From: Calliopsis andreniformis
Lineage: Eukaryota > Arthropoda > Insecta > Hymenoptera > Andrenidae
Length of the DNA stretch: 64,000 nucleotides
Reading direction: 5' to 3'
Assembly (NCBI RefSeq): GCF_051401765.1
Contig: NW_027480432.1
Span: 10,062,501-10,126,500, forward strand
This document shows, piece after piece, positions 63,972 through 64,000 of this stretch; position 1 is the first letter of the stretch, and every line of letters starts with the position of its first letter. The notes under the pieces are model-generated. The model did no database searches. It had not been told where the DNA came from and saw nothing but the letters and a program-made list of their open reading frames with translations. The position numbers and the translations under genes are program-made.

Positions 63972-64000
63972 CTGCAAGAAAAAGCTGGCAAATTCTGCTT

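Noticed and set aside
1..64000. tRNA, rRNA, CRISPR arrays, bacterial operons or viral insertions
   Set aside because: None seen on either strand; repeats here are eukaryotic MITEs and tandem arrays without spacer structure.

Overview
The window is AT-rich animal nuclear DNA, about 30-35% GC by eye, with small exons, GT-AG introns, TATA boxes, AATAAA signals and many short non-autonomous DNA transposons. Gene structure, the insect-like Fab1/PIKfyve gene and the transposon load fit an insect, most likely a hymenopteran (bee or ant). The order is an inference; no species-specific marker was found.

Layout. (1) 1-1888: possible C-terminal end of a plus-strand gene (stop at 101-103) and its 3' region, converging on the next gene. 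(2) 1889-10213, minus strand: a complete 14-exon gene for the phosphatidylinositol-3-phosphate 5-kinase Fab1/PIKfyve (2033 codons; FYVE, DEP, CCT-like, Cys-rich and PIP-kinase domains). (3) 10214-23530: gene-poor DNA with decayed DNA transposons and an island of short ACGTC-rich palindromes. (4) 23531-38300, plus strand: two tandem paralogous genes (A, 282 aa; B, 206 aa) for secreted glycine-rich proteins. They share a duplicated TATA promoter, an 82-nt signal-peptide exon, a furin-type site before a C-x-K-C motif, and a series of tiny C-terminal exons ending in a 10-nt exon that encodes the last Trp-Gly-Lys. (5) 38301-56790: gene-poor DNA with a transposon-derived 85-bp tandem array, further MITEs, several GC-rich islands that look like regulatory DNA, a CCTAGA hexamer array, and a relic similar to intron 1 of the glycine-rich genes. 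(6) 56798-63077, plus strand: a four-exon TATA-driven gene for a 299-aa secreted, Glu/Lys/Ser-rich protein that I do not recognise. (7) 63761-63971, minus strand: probable last exon of a gene entering from the right.

Fab1 makes PI(3,5)P2 on endosomes and is a housekeeping gene. The A/B pair is probably one co-regulated unit producing structural or peptide-like secreted material (silk, cuticle, egg coat or gland product); this is inferred from composition and architecture only. The most original content is the A/B pair and the orphan secreted gene at 56.8-63.1 kb. The rest is mostly transposon biology.
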